A stretch of DNA of 64,000 nucleotides from Curtobacterium sp. MCBD17_013 (GTDB lineage: Bacteria; Actinomycetota; Actinomycetes; Actinomycetales; Microbacteriaceae), in contig NZ_QKTU01000002.1 in NCBI RefSeq assembly GCF_003234565.1, forward strand, positions 186,001 through 250,000, in the 5' to 3' direction. Made by a program: the position numbers and the translations under genes. The notes under the pieces were generated by a model. That model saw only the letters and a program-made list of their open reading frames with translations. It ran no database searches and had not been told where the DNA came from. The stretch's first letter is position 1. Each line of letters opens with the position of its first letter. Positions 54,324 to 63,573 of this stretch are shown here, in pieces.

Positions 54324-54871
54324 CGTGTCGGTTCTCCTCCGTCGCCCGTGTCCGGGCCTCGCTCGCCCGTCACCGGGCTGGTCGTCTGGGTCAGTTCCCG
54401 CAGGGCCGCGAGCGGAGCCGCATCACCCGAGGGGAACCGGAAGTAGCTGTCGAGGTCCGTCGCACCCGCGGCGCCGGTCGCCCGCCATCGCAGTCGGACG
54501 AGTCCGCCGCGCTCGACGACGCGGTCGATCGTCCAGGTGGCGCGGTCCGCCCCACGGACTGCACGACGATCCACGAACCGCTCGGGTTCGCCGGCGATCG
54601 AGAGCACGACGCCCTCGTCGTGGACCCTGAGCGCGGCGCGCCCACGGAACCCGAGGCCTCCGCCGACGATCCGCTCGAGCGGCTGGTCGGCGCGGGTCGT
54701 CGCCACGTACAGGCCGTCCCAGGAGCCGAGCGCCGGGTGCAGTCCCGGGGGCACCGGGACGGGAGGCACGACCGCGTCCTGCCCGCGTCCTCGCCGCCGC
54801 CACGTCCGCGCCATCACGACGAGCAGCGCGACGATCACGAGGAGGATCACGGCCTCGGTGGACCAGGTCAT
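54320..54871 (-). CDS. Membrane-anchored PH-domain-like protein of the pyr operon
   Basis: 183 residues. One N-terminal transmembrane helix ([15 protein letters not shown]) is followed by basic residues (RTWRRRGRG) and a soluble region containing a beta-rich, PH-like segment ([36 protein letters not shown] in the middle). The same slot between pyrC and carA in M. tuberculosis holds Rv1382, also a small membrane protein. ATG start overlaps the pyrC stop (ATGA). Function unknown; conserved linkage suggests a role near pyrimidine synthesis or simply operon hitch-hiking. Confidence 0.85.
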   Translation of the reverse strand: MTWSTEAVILLVIVALLVVMARTWRRRGRGQDAVVPPVPVPPGLHPALGSWDGLYVATTRADQPLERIVGGGLGFRGRAALRVHDEGVVLSIAGEPERFVDRRAVRGADRATWTIDRVVERGGLVRLRWRATGAAGATDLDSYFRFPSGDAAPLAALRELTQTTSPVTGERGPDTGDGGEPTR

Positions 54872-56229
54872 GCCGACACCGCCGTCGCGGCGCGCGCCGC
54901 TGCCGCGACGCGCTCGGCGTCGACCGCACGGCCGTCGAGGACCGTCGCGTAGCCGTGGTGGAACGTCGCCACCACCCGTCCGGGCAGGCGCATGCCGAGG
55001 TACGGGGAGTTCGTCGACTGGCCCGCCAGGTCCTGCCGCTGGAACGTCCGCGACGCTGCGGGGTCGTAGAGCAGTACCTCGGCCGGTGCGCCCGCCGTGA
55101 TCGCCTGCCCCTGGCCGGCCACCTGCCCGATCCGCGCGGGCGCCGAGGACAACACGCGCGTCACGTCCGCCCAGTCGAGACCACCCGTGGCGACCACGGA
55201 CTCGTGCACGACGCTGAGCGCGGACTCGAGCCCGACCATGCCGTTCGCCGCGGCCGGCCACTCGCAGCACTTCGCCTCGTCGGTGTGCGGAGCGTGGTCG
55301 GTGGCCACGATGTCGATCGTGCCGTCGGCCAGCGCGGATCGCAGCGCCTCGACGTCCTCGCGACGGCGCAGCGGCGGGTTCACCTTGTACCGGGCGTCGT
55401 AGCCGTCGACGCCGTCCGGGCCCCCGGCGATGAGGTCCTCGGTGAGGAGGAGGTGGTGCGGTGTGACCTCGGCCGTCACGGCGATCCCGCGGGACTTCGC
55501 CCACCGGATGACCTCGACGCTGCCGGCGGTCGACACGTGGCAGACGTGCAGACGCGCGCCGACGTGGTCCGCGAGGAGGACGTCGCGGGCGATGATCGCC
55601 TCCTCGGCGACCGCGGGCCACCCGGCGAGCCCGAGCTCGGACGAGAGCGCGCCCTCGTTCATCTGCGCGCCGATCGTCAGACGCGGTTCCTGGGCGTGCT
55701 GCGCCAGGACGCCGCCGAAGCCCGTGATGTACTCGAGCGCCCGACGCATGAGGAGCGGATCCGAGACGCACGAGCCGTCGTCGGAGAACACCCGCACCCG
55801 CGCTCGGGACGTCGCCATCGCGCCGATCTCGGACAGCTGCGCGCCCTGGAGCCCCTGGGACACGGCTCCGATCGGGCGGACGGTCACGTAGCCGGCGGCG
55901 TCGCCGAGCGCCTGCACCTGCTCCACCACGCCGGCGGTGTCGGCGACGGGCGAGGAGTTCGCCATGGCGTTGACCGCGGTGAACCCACCGACGGCCGCCG
56001 CGCGCGACCCGGTCAGGACCGTCTCGGACTCCTCGAAGCCCGGCTCGCGGAGGTGCGTGTGCAGGTCGACGAGCCCGGGCAGGACGAGCAGGCCGTCGGC
56101 GTCCACGACCTGCGCCGACCCTGCGTCGACCCGCGGGCCGACCTCCGCGATGCGGCCAGCGCGCAGGAGGACGTCGGCTCGGGTTCCGTCGGCGAGGGTG
56201 CCGCCGCGGATCAGGTGGGTGGTCGTCAT
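54868..56229 (-). CDS. pyrC: Dihydroorotase
   Basis: Zinc amidohydrolase that cyclises carbamoyl aspartate to dihydroorotate. 453 residues, class I type. Metal ligands are in [15 protein letters not shown] and [33 protein letters not shown] and the [12 protein letters not shown] block are family features. The ATG overlaps the pyrB stop by 4 nt. pyrD is not in this operon. Confidence 0.97.
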   Translation of the reverse strand: MTTTHLIRGGTLADGTRADVLLRAGRIAEVGPRVDAGSAQVVDADGLLVLPGLVDLHTHLREPGFEESETVLTGSRAAAVGGFTAVNAMANSSPVADTAGVVEQVQALGDAAGYVTVRPIGAVSQGLQGAQLSEIGAMATSRARVRVFSDDGSCVSDPLLMRRALEYITGFGGVLAQHAQEPRLTIGAQMNEGALSSELGLAGWPAVAEEAIIARDVLLADHVGARLHVCHVSTAGSVEVIRWAKSRGIAVTAEVTPHHLLLTEDLIAGGPDGVDGYDARYKVNPPLRRREDVEALRSALADGTIDIVATDHAPHTDEAKCCEWPAAANGMVGLESALSVVHESVVATGGLDWADVTRVLSSAPARIGQVAGQGQAITAGAPAEVLLYDPAASRTFQRQDLAGQSTNSPYLGMRLPGRVVATFHHGYATVLDGRAVDAERVAAAARAATAVSA

Positions 56230-57218
56230 GCCGTCGCCTCCTCGGCGGTCGGGGTGCTCGTCGTCGGGGCACCCGTGCGGTCCCCTCCGGTGAGGCAGAG
56301 GTAGAGCACCGCCATCCGGACCGACACACCGTTCGCGACCTGCTCGACGACGGTCGACCGGGGGTCGTCGGCCACGATGCCCGCGATCTCGAGACCGCGG
56401 TTCATCGGCCCGGGGTGCATGACGATGGTCCGATCCGGCAGCGCTGCGAAGCGTCCCGCGGTGAGGCCGTAGTGCCGGGTGTACTCGCGGGGGTTCGGGA
56501 AGAACGCGTCGTGCATGCGCTCCTGCTGCACCCGGAGCATCATGACGACGTCCGGGGCCTCCGCCAGCGCGGCGTCGAGGTCGTGGTGCACCGCGGCACC
56601 GAACGGCCGTGGCGTGACCGGCAGGAGCGTGGGCGGTGCCGCGAAGGTCACGTGCGCACCGAGCGTGCGGAGCAGCCACGCGTTCGAGCGGGCGACCCGG
56701 GAGTGCAGCACGTCGCCGACGATGAGGACCCGCACCCCGTCGAGGTCCCGGCCCCGCGAGTCGGCGCCGTGGATCCGACGGCGCATGGTGAACGCGTCGA
56801 GGAGGGCCTGTGTCGGGTGCTCGTGGGTGCCGTCCCCGGCGTTCACGACGGCCGCGTCGACCCAGGCGCTGTCGGCGAGCACGCGCGGGGCGCCCGACGC
56901 TCCGTGGCGGATGACGATGCCGTCGACCCCCATCGCTCCGAGCGTCTGCACGGTGTCCTTGAGCGACTCCCCCTTCGAGACGCTCGATCCCTTCGCCGCG
57001 AAGTTGATGACGTCGGCGGACAGTCGCTTGGCGGCCGCCTCGAACGAGATGCGCGTCCGGGTGGAGTCCTCGAAGAACAGGTTCACGACCGTCTTGCCGC
57101 GGAGCGCCGGGAGCTTGCGGACCTCGCGGGTGCCGGTGTCGGCCATCTCCTCGGCGACGTCGAGCACCTCGATGGCCTCGGCACGCGGGAGGTCCCGGGT
57201 GGACAGCAGGTGCCTCAT
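56226..57218 (-). CDS. pyrB: Aspartate carbamoyltransferase catalytic subunit
   Basis: Joins carbamoyl phosphate and aspartate. 330 residues. Carbamoyl-phosphate loop [35 protein letters not shown] and the HPGPMNRG segment are present. No pyrI regulatory subunit follows, as expected in Gram-positives. ATG start overlaps the pyrR stop by 4 nt. Confidence 0.97.
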   Translation of the reverse strand: MRHLLSTRDLPRAEAIEVLDVAEEMADTGTREVRKLPALRGKTVVNLFFEDSTRTRISFEAAAKRLSADVINFAAKGSSVSKGESLKDTVQTLGAMGVDGIVIRHGASGAPRVLADSAWVDAAVVNAGDGTHEHPTQALLDAFTMRRRIHGADSRGRDLDGVRVLIVGDVLHSRVARSNAWLLRTLGAHVTFAAPPTLLPVTPRPFGAAVHHDLDAALAEAPDVVMMLRVQQERMHDAFFPNPREYTRHYGLTAGRFAALPDRTIVMHPGPMNRGLEIAGIVADDPRSTVVEQVANGVSVRMAVLYLCLTGGDRTGAPTTSTPTAEEATA

Positions 57219-57775
57219 CGGACGGTGACCTCGGGTGCGGTCCGGGCACCCTCGATGACGACCTCGTCGACACCGTCGGTCTCGGCGAGGTGGAGCGAGA
57301 TGCGCTCGTCCGCCGCGGTCGGCAGGTTCTTGCCCACGTGGTCGGCCCGGATCGGGAGTTCCCGGTGCCCCCGGTCCACCAGGACAGCGAGGCGGACGGC
57401 CCTGGGCCTCCCGATCGTCTGCAGCGCGTCGAGCGCGGCGCGCACGGTCCGGCCGCTGTAGAGCACGTCGTCGACGAGCACCACGACCTTGCCGTCGATG
57501 CCGCTCGCCGGGATGACGGTCCGGTGCGGCGCGCGACCGATGCCCCGGCCGAGGTCGTCACGGTGCATGGTGACGTCGAGGGTGCCGACCGTGCCGGCGC
57601 CCGTCTCGATCGACTCGAGCACCCGTGCGAGGCGCTCGGCGAGGACGGCGCCGCGCGTCGGGATGCCGAGCAGGACGAGGTCCGAGCCGCCGTGGTTCGC
57701 CTCGAGGACCTCGTGGGCGATGCGCGTCATCGCGCGCGTGATGTCAGCGGACTGCAGCACCGTGCGGGCGCCCAT
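57215..57775 (-). CDS. pyrR: Bifunctional pyr operon regulator / uracil phosphoribosyltransferase PyrR
   Basis: UMP-responsive RNA-binding regulator with weak uracil phosphoribosyltransferase activity. 186 residues. PRPP loop [20 protein letters not shown] and [15 protein letters not shown] are diagnostic. I chose the ATG at 57775 ([16 protein letters not shown]) because AAGGAGGTC lies 5-6 nt upstream; the longer frame from 57808 translates that ribosome binding site. Only 57 bp separate it from nusB, too little for a classical antiterminator/terminator, so regulation may be translational, as proposed in mycobacteria. Confidence 0.96.
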   Translation of the reverse strand: MGARTVLQSADITRAMTRIAHEVLEANHGGSDLVLLGIPTRGAVLAERLARVLESIETGAGTVGTLDVTMHRDDLGRGIGRAPHRTVIPASGIDGKVVVLVDDVLYSGRTVRAALDALQTIGRPRAVRLAVLVDRGHRELPIRADHVGKNLPTAADERISLHLAETDGVDEVVIEGARTAPEVTVR

Positions 57776-57832
57776 GCCGACCTCCTTCCCCGCCTCACAG
57801 GACGGCATTAAAGGACTCGATCGCCAGCAACC

Positions 57833-58306
57833 CTACCGACCCGGATCGGGCTCCGCCACCACACCGGCGTCGTCGACCGTCGTGGCCGTCCGGGCCCGCG
57901 CGCGGCCGGCGACCGCCCCGAGGACCCCGTTCACGAAGCCGGCGGAGTCGTCGGTGGACAGCGACTGGGCGAGTTCGACGGCCTCGGCGATCGCGACCGC
58001 GTCGGGGACCTCGTCGTTCCAGCGGATCTCCCACACCCCCATGCGGAGGATGCAGCGGTCGAGCACGGGCATCCGCGCGATCGTCCAGCCCTGGGCGTGG
58101 TCCACGATGATCCGGTCGATCTCCGCGCGGTCGTCGTCCACTCCCGTGACGATCTGGCGTGCGTAGTCCCAGCTCGAGGCCCGCTCGGGCTGGTCGAGGT
58201 GGCGGACGGTCTCGGTCGCGAGGACCTCGGCGATGGGCAGGCCGCGGACCTCGGCGACGTAGAGCATGTCGAGTGCGCGTTTCCGCGCCTTCGAACGGGC
58301 GCTCAT
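57833..58306 (-). CDS. nusB: Transcription antitermination factor NusB
   Basis: Binds boxA RNA with NusE (S10) to prevent premature termination in rRNA operons. 157 residues, all-alpha (SKARKRALDMLYVAEVRG, RMPVLDRCILRMGVWEI, AIAEAVELAQSLSTDDSAGFVNGVLGAV as the C-terminal core). A 25-residue Arg/Ala-rich tail follows. The ATG is 12 bp after the efp stop; a TAGGGT sequence overlapping its stop codon might serve as a -10 for pyrR. Confidence 0.96.
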   Translation of the reverse strand: MSARSKARKRALDMLYVAEVRGLPIAEVLATETVRHLDQPERASSWDYARQIVTGVDDDRAEIDRIIVDHAQGWTIARMPVLDRCILRMGVWEIRWNDEVPDAVAIAEAVELAQSLSTDDSAGFVNGVLGAVAGRARARTATTVDDAGVVAEPDPGR

Positions 58307-58318
58307 CGAACCCCCGCC

Positions 58319-58882
58319 TCAGTCGTTGACGCGGCCGAGGTAGTCACCCGTGCGGGTGTCGACCTTGACCTTCGTGCCGGTCTCGAGGAAGAGCGGCACC
58401 TGGATCTGGTAGCCGGTCTCGACGGTGGCGGGCTTCGTGCCGCCCGTCGAGCGGTCGCCCTGGAGGCCCGGCTCGGTGTACGTGACCTCGAGCACCACGC
58501 TGGCGGGGAGCTCGACGTACAGCGGGTTGCCCTCGTTCATCGCGATGGTGGCCATCGACGACTCGAGCAGGAAGTTCTTGGCGTCACCGACGATCTCGCT
58601 CGGGATCGTGACCTGGTCGTAGGTGTCGGTGTCCATGAACACGTAGCCGTCGCCATCCGTGTACAGGTACTGGAAGTCGCGTCGGTCCACCGTCGCGAAC
58701 TCGAGCTTCGCGCCCGCGTTGAACGTGCGGTCGACGACCTTGCCGGACGTGACGTTCTTCATCTTGGTGCGGACGAACGCGCCGCCCTTGCCCGGCTTGA
58801 CGTGCTGGAACTCGATGACGGACCAGAGCTGGCCGTCCATGTTGAGAACGGCGCCGTTCTTGATGTCCGTGGTGCTCGCCAT
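58319..58882 (-). CDS. efp: Elongation factor P
   Basis: Rescues ribosomes stalled on polyproline stretches. 187 residues in three OB-like domains. The domain I loop is [10 protein letters not shown] with Lys32 at its tip, where other bacteria modify the residue. The C-terminal signature ([24 protein letters not shown]) is intact. No EpmA-type modification gene is visible in the window. It leads the efp-nusB-pyr chain from a TACACT promoter. Confidence 0.97.
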   Translation of the reverse strand: MASTTDIKNGAVLNMDGQLWSVIEFQHVKPGKGGAFVRTKMKNVTSGKVVDRTFNAGAKLEFATVDRRDFQYLYTDGDGYVFMDTDTYDQVTIPSEIVGDAKNFLLESSMATIAMNEGNPLYVELPASVVLEVTYTEPGLQGDRSTGGTKPATVETGYQIQVPLFLETGTKVKVDTRTGDYLGRVND

Positions 58883-58945
58883 GCGCGTGTGTTCCGTTCG
58901 ATGTGGAGATGGTGGTGTTCGTCGGGTGGCCGGAGGCCTCGGACA

Positions 58946-58951
58946 AGTGTA
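58946..58951 (-). promoter_or_regulatory. -10 element of efp
   Basis: TACACT on the minus strand in the 114-bp gap between aroB and efp, giving a leader of about 60 nt. It lies immediately downstream of the aroB terminator-like hairpin. No good -35 box was identified. Confidence 0.5.
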
Positions 58952-58967
58952 GCGGAGCCGACCCGGT

Positions 58968-58997
58968 GCCCCTCCGGGCCGCCTGGGGAGGAGGGGC
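58968..58997 (-). terminator. Terminator-like hairpin after aroB
   Basis: 8-bp arms GCCCCTCC/GGAGGGGC (58968-58975 and 58990-58997) with a 14-nt loop, starting within the aroB stop codon. It separates the aro genes from efp. Confidence 0.45.
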
Positions 58998-60097
58998 TAG
59001 ACCCCGACCTCCTGGTAGGCGGTGAACAGGAGGGCCGGTTCCGGCCCCTCGAGCACGATCGGCTTCGCGAGGCCGTCCAGCACGATGAACCGCAGCATGC
59101 CGGCCCGTGCCTTCTTGTCGCGGCGCATCGTCGCGAGCAGGCCCTCCCATCGGCCGAGGGGGTAGGTCGTCGGCAACGAGAGCGACTCGAGCACGGTCCG
59201 GTGGCGGTCCACCGTCGCGTCGTCCAGGTGACCGGTCAGCCGCGCGAGTTCGGCCGCGAACACCATGCCCACGGCGACCGCAGCTCCGTGCCGCCACTGG
59301 TAGCGCTCCGCGTGCTCGATGGCGTGCCCGAGCGTGTGCCCGTAGTTCAGGATCTCGCGCTTGCCCTGCTCGGTGAAGTCCGACGAGACGACCCGCGCCT
59401 TGAGGTCGATCGCGAGCTCGACCACGCGACGGAACTCCGGGGTGGTCGGATCGGTGACGCGGTCGACGTCGCGCTCGATCGTGTCGAGGATCTCGGGCAC
59501 GGCGATGAACCCGGCCTTCACGATCTCGGCGAAGCCCGTGAGGATCTCGTTCCTCGGCAGCGTCGTGGCCAGGTCGAGGTCGACGACGACGGCCCGGGGC
59601 GCGTAGAAGGCACCGACGAGGTTCTTGCCCTCGTTCGTGTTGATCCCCGTCTTGCCGCCGACGCTCGCGTCGACCATGCCGAGCACGCTCGTCGGCACCT
59701 GCACGAGCGCGACCCCGCGGAGCCACGTCGCGGCCACGAACCCGGCGAGGTCGGTGACCGCACCACCCCCGAGCCCCACCACGGCGTCGGTCCGCGTGAA
59801 GTCGGCCTGCCCGAGGATCTGCCAGCAGAAGGCCGCGACCTCGACCCGCTTGGCGGACTCGGCGTCGGGCACCTCGGCGATGAGGGCCTCCAGACCGGCG
59901 TCGACGAGACGCGCGCGGAGCACCTCGGCCTGCTCCGCGAGCGGCGCAGCGTGCACGATGAGCACCTTCGCGACGCCGCGCGGCAGGACCGTCGGCACCG
60001 CCTCGAGGAGACCGTGCCCGACGGCCACGACGTACCCGTCGTCCCCGCCCACCCGGATCTGCGTCGTGCCGTCCGGCAGCGCCGTGCTCGTCGTCAT
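58997..60097 (-). CDS. aroB: 3-Dehydroquinate synthase
   Basis: Second step of the shikimate pathway; NAD- and metal-dependent. 366 residues. Motifs GLGGGAVTDLAGFVAATWLRG, VPTSVLGMVDASVGGKTGIN, GFAEIVKAGFI and the metal-binding LNYGHTLGHAIEH. The ATG overlaps the aroK stop by 4 nt, with GAGGAGG about 5 nt upstream. aroQ (dehydroquinate dehydratase), which often follows aroB in related genomes, is absent here. Confidence 0.97.
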   Translation of the reverse strand: MTTSTALPDGTTQIRVGGDDGYVVAVGHGLLEAVPTVLPRGVAKVLIVHAAPLAEQAEVLRARLVDAGLEALIAEVPDAESAKRVEVAAFCWQILGQADFTRTDAVVGLGGGAVTDLAGFVAATWLRGVALVQVPTSVLGMVDASVGGKTGINTNEGKNLVGAFYAPRAVVVDLDLATTLPRNEILTGFAEIVKAGFIAVPEILDTIERDVDRVTDPTTPEFRRVVELAIDLKARVVSSDFTEQGKREILNYGHTLGHAIEHAERYQWRHGAAVAVGMVFAAELARLTGHLDDATVDRHRTVLESLSLPTTYPLGRWEGLLATMRRDKKARAGMLRFIVLDGLAKPIVLEGPEPALLFTAYQEVGV

Positions 60098-60732
60098 GGT
60101 TCCTCCTCTGGTGCCGGCGCGCCAGCGGCCGCCACTGGTGCCGATGCTGGTCCTGGTGTCTCGGCGGCGCGGACCCAGGCGACGACGTCGTCGACCACGC
60201 GGCTCATCGGACGCCGTGAGGTGTCCACGACCACGTGCGCGAGGGACGCGTACGTCGCTGCGCGCGCATCCGCGATCGCGGTCCACGCGTCGATGCCGCC
60301 GACGGCCAGGAGCGGGCGGTCGGTCCCGACGATGCGCTCGGCGACGGCGTCGGCCGAGACGGTGAGCAGCACCACCCGGCACGTCGCGATGGCCGCGCGG
60401 GTGGCGGCGTGCGTGACGGCGCCGCCACCCACCGCGACGACGCCGCCCGTGTCGAGCGCGGCGTCGACCGCGGCCCGCTCGAGGTCGCGGAACGCCGCCT
60501 CGCCGCGTTCGGCGAAGATGCGGTCGATGGGTCCGTGTTCCCGCACGATCTCACGGTCCGTGTCGGTGAAGGGCACGCCGAGTGCCTTCGCCGCGCGCTT
60601 GCCCACGGTGGACTTGCCTGCGCCCATCGGACCGATGAGCACCACGGGCACCGCCAGCCGATGCGGCCGGGTCCACGTGTCGTCGTGGCGAGCGACGCCC
60701 GACGGTCCGGAGCCCGGCGGCGTCGCGCTCAC
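60094..60732 (-). CDS. aroK: Shikimate kinase
   Basis: Phosphorylates shikimate with ATP. 212 residues, longer than the usual 170 because of an N-terminal extension of about 27 residues and a Pro/Ala/Glu-rich tail. P-loop [14 protein letters not shown], shikimate-binding DTDREIV and FRDLE, GGGAV and the lid arginine in GTDRPLL are present. GTG start overlaps the aroC stop (GTGA). A downstream start nearer LAVPVVLIG is possible if the extension is not translated. Confidence 0.94.
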   Translation of the reverse strand: MSATPPGSGPSGVARHDDTWTRPHRLAVPVVLIGPMGAGKSTVGKRAAKALGVPFTDTDREIVREHGPIDRIFAERGEAAFRDLERAAVDAALDTGGVVAVGGGAVTHAATRAAIATCRVVLLTVSADAVAERIVGTDRPLLAVGGIDAWTAIADARAATYASLAHVVVDTSRRPMSRVVDDVVAWVRAAETPGPASAPVAAAGAPAPEEEP

Positions 60733-61961
60733 AGGGACGGTGTGGGCTGCTGAACGTCGGCGGACGACGTCACGCCACGCGTCCGCAACGACGCCGGGAT
60801 CGCCGCGAGGTACGCGTCGAGGTTCCGCCTGGTCTCGCCGACGGAGTCGCCGCCGAACTTCTCGAGCACGGCGTCGGCCAGGACGAGCGCCACCATCGCC
60901 TCGGCGACGACGCCCGCGGCCGGAACGGCACAGACGTCCGAGCGCTGGTGGTGCGCCGAGGCGTCCTCGCCGGTCGCGACGTCGACCGTGTGCAGCGCGT
61001 GGGGCACCGTCGCGATCGGCTTCATCCCGGCACGGACGCGGAGGACCGTGCCCGTGGACATGCCGCCCTCGGTGCCGCCGGCGCGGTCGGACGTGCGGTA
61101 GATCTCGCCGTCGGCCTGGAACAGCTCGTCGTGGGCCGCGGAACCCCGCCGCGCCGCCGTCGCGAAGCCGTCACCGACCTCGACGCCCTTGATCGCCTGG
61201 ATGCCCATGATCGCGGCGGCGAGCCGGGCGTCGAGACGCCGGTCCCACTGCACGTGGGACCCGAGCCCCGGCGGGAGACCGTAGAACAGCACCTCCACGA
61301 CGCCGCCGAGCGTGTCGCCGTCCTTCTTGGCGGCCTCGACCTCGGTGACCATGCGCGCGCTCGTGGCGGCGTCGAAGCACCGCAGCTGGTCGTCGTCGAG
61401 CCGGTCGACGTCCGTGGGCACGGGCAGCGGCGCGTCGTCCGGTACCCGAACCGTGCCGACCTGCAGCGTGTGGCTCACCGACGTGATGCCGAGTTCCGCC
61501 AGGAACGACTTGGCGACGGCGCCGAGTGCGACTCGCGCCGCGGTCTCGCGCGCCGACGCGCGCTCGAGGATCGGACGCGCCTCGTCGAACGCGTACTTCT
61601 GCATGCCCACGAGGTCGGCGTGGCCCGGTCGGGGTCGGGTGAGCGGCGCGTTGCGACCGCGGGAGGCGTCCGTCGTCTCGACCGGCTCGGCGTTCATCAC
61701 CTCGACCCACTTGGGCCACTCGGTGTTCCCGACGCGGATCGCGATCGGGCTGCCGAGGGAGGAACCGTGGCGGACACCGCTCGAGATGTGCAGCTCGTCC
61801 TGCTCGAACTTCATGCGGGAACCACGACCGTACCCGAGCTTGCGGCGCGCGAGGTCGGCGCGGATCTGCTCGTACGACACCGGGACGCCGGCCGGCAGCC
61901 CCTCGAGCACGGCGATGAGTTCGGGTCCGTGGGACTCACCTGCGGTCAACCAGCGAAGCAT
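60729..61961 (-). CDS. aroC: Chorismate synthase
   Basis: Final common step of aromatic amino acid synthesis: EPSP to chorismate, with reduced FMN. 410 residues. Signatures [58 protein letters not shown] and GGMSTG. I chose the ATG at 61961 because GGGAGG lies 9 nt upstream. The ATG at 61970 would put that sequence directly against the start codon. It is the first gene of aroC-aroK-aroB. Confidence 0.97.
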   Translation of the reverse strand: MLRWLTAGESHGPELIAVLEGLPAGVPVSYEQIRADLARRKLGYGRGSRMKFEQDELHISSGVRHGSSLGSPIAIRVGNTEWPKWVEVMNAEPVETTDASRGRNAPLTRPRPGHADLVGMQKYAFDEARPILERASARETAARVALGAVAKSFLAELGITSVSHTLQVGTVRVPDDAPLPVPTDVDRLDDDQLRCFDAATSARMVTEVEAAKKDGDTLGGVVEVLFYGLPPGLGSHVQWDRRLDARLAAAIMGIQAIKGVEVGDGFATAARRGSAAHDELFQADGEIYRTSDRAGGTEGGMSTGTVLRVRAGMKPIATVPHALHTVDVATGEDASAHHQRSDVCAVPAAGVVAEAMVALVLADAVLEKFGGDSVGETRRNLDAYLAAIPASLRTRGVTSSADVQQPTPSL

Positions 61962-62006
61962 GGTGTCCATCCTCCCACAGCCCGAACGGCCGGCCGCCGC
62001 CCGGGA

Positions 62007-63518
62007 TCACTTGTAATCGGGGTGGGCCTTCATCCACGCCTGCCACTGGGCGACCGCGGCCTCGTGTTCCGCGTAGGTCGTCGAGAACACGGTCGCTCCG
62101 GTCTGCAGGTCGACCGTCACGAAGTACAGCCAGCTGCCGGCCGCGGGATGCATGACCGCGTTGATGGCGATGTCGCCCGGGTTCGAGATCGGACCGGGCG
62201 GGAGCCCCTTGTGCTGGTACGTGTTGTACGGGTTGCCGGCGTCCGCGCGTTCGGCGTCGGTCGTGGTCACCCGGTCGGTGTGCCCGGTGCCGTACGCGAC
62301 CGTCGCGTCCGACTGGAGCGGCATGCCCTGGTCGATGCGGTTCTGGAACACCCGGGCCACCTTCGGGTAGTCGGCGGCGAGTCCGGCTTCCTTCTGCACG
62401 ACCGAGGCGAACGTCACGACGTGCGCGCGTTCGGCCACCGGCACCCCCGCGTCGTCGAGGTGCTGGTTCATGGTGTCGACCATCGACTGGAAGTACTGCG
62501 TTGCCGTCCACGACGGGTTGATCGGGTACGTGGCGGGGAACAGGTAGCCCTCGAGGCTCGTCACGCCCGCAGGGAGGCCGTAACCCGAGACGTCCGCGGC
62601 GGCGGCGGCCACCGACGCCTGGGTGAGGCCGGCCTTGCTCACGAGTGACGCCTCGACGTCCTTGAGCACCGCGCCCTCGGGGATCAGGACCGTCGCGGTC
62701 ACCTTGTTCGCGCTGTCCTGCAGCGCCGCGAGGGCCGCCTTCGCGCTCATGTGGTGCTTGAGCTGGTACGAACCCGGCTGGAACTGGACGTCCTGCTTGG
62801 TGAGGAGGAGCTGGTAGAACGCGGTCGAGGTCTTGACGACACCGCTCCGGTGCAGGGTCTTCGCGACGTCGCTGCCGATGTCGCCCTCTTTGATGGTGAC
62901 CGTCACCTTGCCCGTGCCGCTCCCCGTGTAGTCGGTGGGTTCCTGCTTCTTCGTCAGGCTCGCGACGACCGACTGGACCTTCGGCACCACGAACAGGGTG
63001 GCGCCGGCACCCCCCGCGAGCACGATGGCGACGATCACGATGCCCGCGACGACCGCGCCCCGCGAGCGACGGCGGCGCGGCGGCTGCGGACGCCGGGAGG
63101 CCCCACCGCGACGCCCGGAGCGACGCCCGTCGCCGACTCCCCCGTCGCGGCCCGCCGCGGCTCCGACGGCGACCGCGGCGGAATCCTGCTCGGCCCGACC
63201 GGGCGCATCTCGGTCGGCGGTCTCGTCGTCGTGGTGGCCGAACAGCGCACGGACGTCGCTGTGGTGGTGGTCCTGTGGGTCGGTGACGACGTCGTCGCCC
63301 CCGCTGCTGCGGTCGGCCCGGGCCGCGGCCTCTCGAGCTGCGCGGCGGGTCAGGTGGGGAGGACGAGCATCGGCGGCGCTGGGTTCGAGCGGAGCTCCGG
63401 CTCGGTCCGGAGCGGAAGGTGCCCGGTCGTCGGCGGCCCCGACGGCGCGGTCGTCACGCTGCTGGTCGGCATCGTCGCCGGGCGCGATGATCGCACGCCA
63501 ATCAAGGTCGTCTGCCAC
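62007..63518 (-). CDS. mltG: Endolytic murein transglycosylase MltG (YceG-like)
   Basis: Cuts nascent glycan strands in peptidoglycan synthesis; anchored in the membrane with the catalytic domain outside. 503 residues. A very long, charged cytoplasmic N-terminal region (about 150 residues, His/Asp clusters such as DHHHSD and GHHDDE, then Arg-rich) precedes one transmembrane helix near 153-178 (AVVAGIVIVAIVLAGGAGA). The periplasmic-side domain has the predicted catalytic Glu377 in SVVQKEAGL and LPPGPISNPG. The GTG start lies 55 bp after ruvX. Confidence 0.95.
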   Translation of the reverse strand: MADDLDWRAIIAPGDDADQQRDDRAVGAADDRAPSAPDRAGAPLEPSAADARPPHLTRRAAREAAARADRSSGGDDVVTDPQDHHHSDVRALFGHHDDETADRDAPGRAEQDSAAVAVGAAAGRDGGVGDGRRSGRRGGASRRPQPPRRRRSRGAVVAGIVIVAIVLAGGAGATLFVVPKVQSVVASLTKKQEPTDYTGSGTGKVTVTIKEGDIGSDVAKTLHRSGVVKTSTAFYQLLLTKQDVQFQPGSYQLKHHMSAKAALAALQDSANKVTATVLIPEGAVLKDVEASLVSKAGLTQASVAAAAADVSGYGLPAGVTSLEGYLFPATYPINPSWTATQYFQSMVDTMNQHLDDAGVPVAERAHVVTFASVVQKEAGLAADYPKVARVFQNRIDQGMPLQSDATVAYGTGHTDRVTTTDAERADAGNPYNTYQHKGLPPGPISNPGDIAINAVMHPAAGSWLYFVTVDLQTGATVFSTTYAEHEAAVAQWQAWMKAHPDYK

Positions 63519-63573
63519 GCTGCTCGATGTTCCTCGGGTCGGTGTTGCTCGGATCGGGTCGCTCTCGCACGAG

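Noticed and set aside
57776-57832. PyrR attenuator upstream of pyrR
   Set aside because: The 57-bp gap is too short for a terminator/antiterminator pair and shows no PyrR-binding-loop-like hairpin.
61962-61970. ATG at 61970 as the aroC start
   Set aside because: The GGGAGG ribosome binding site would touch the start codon; the ATG at 61961 has proper spacing and the family N terminus [12 protein letters not shown].
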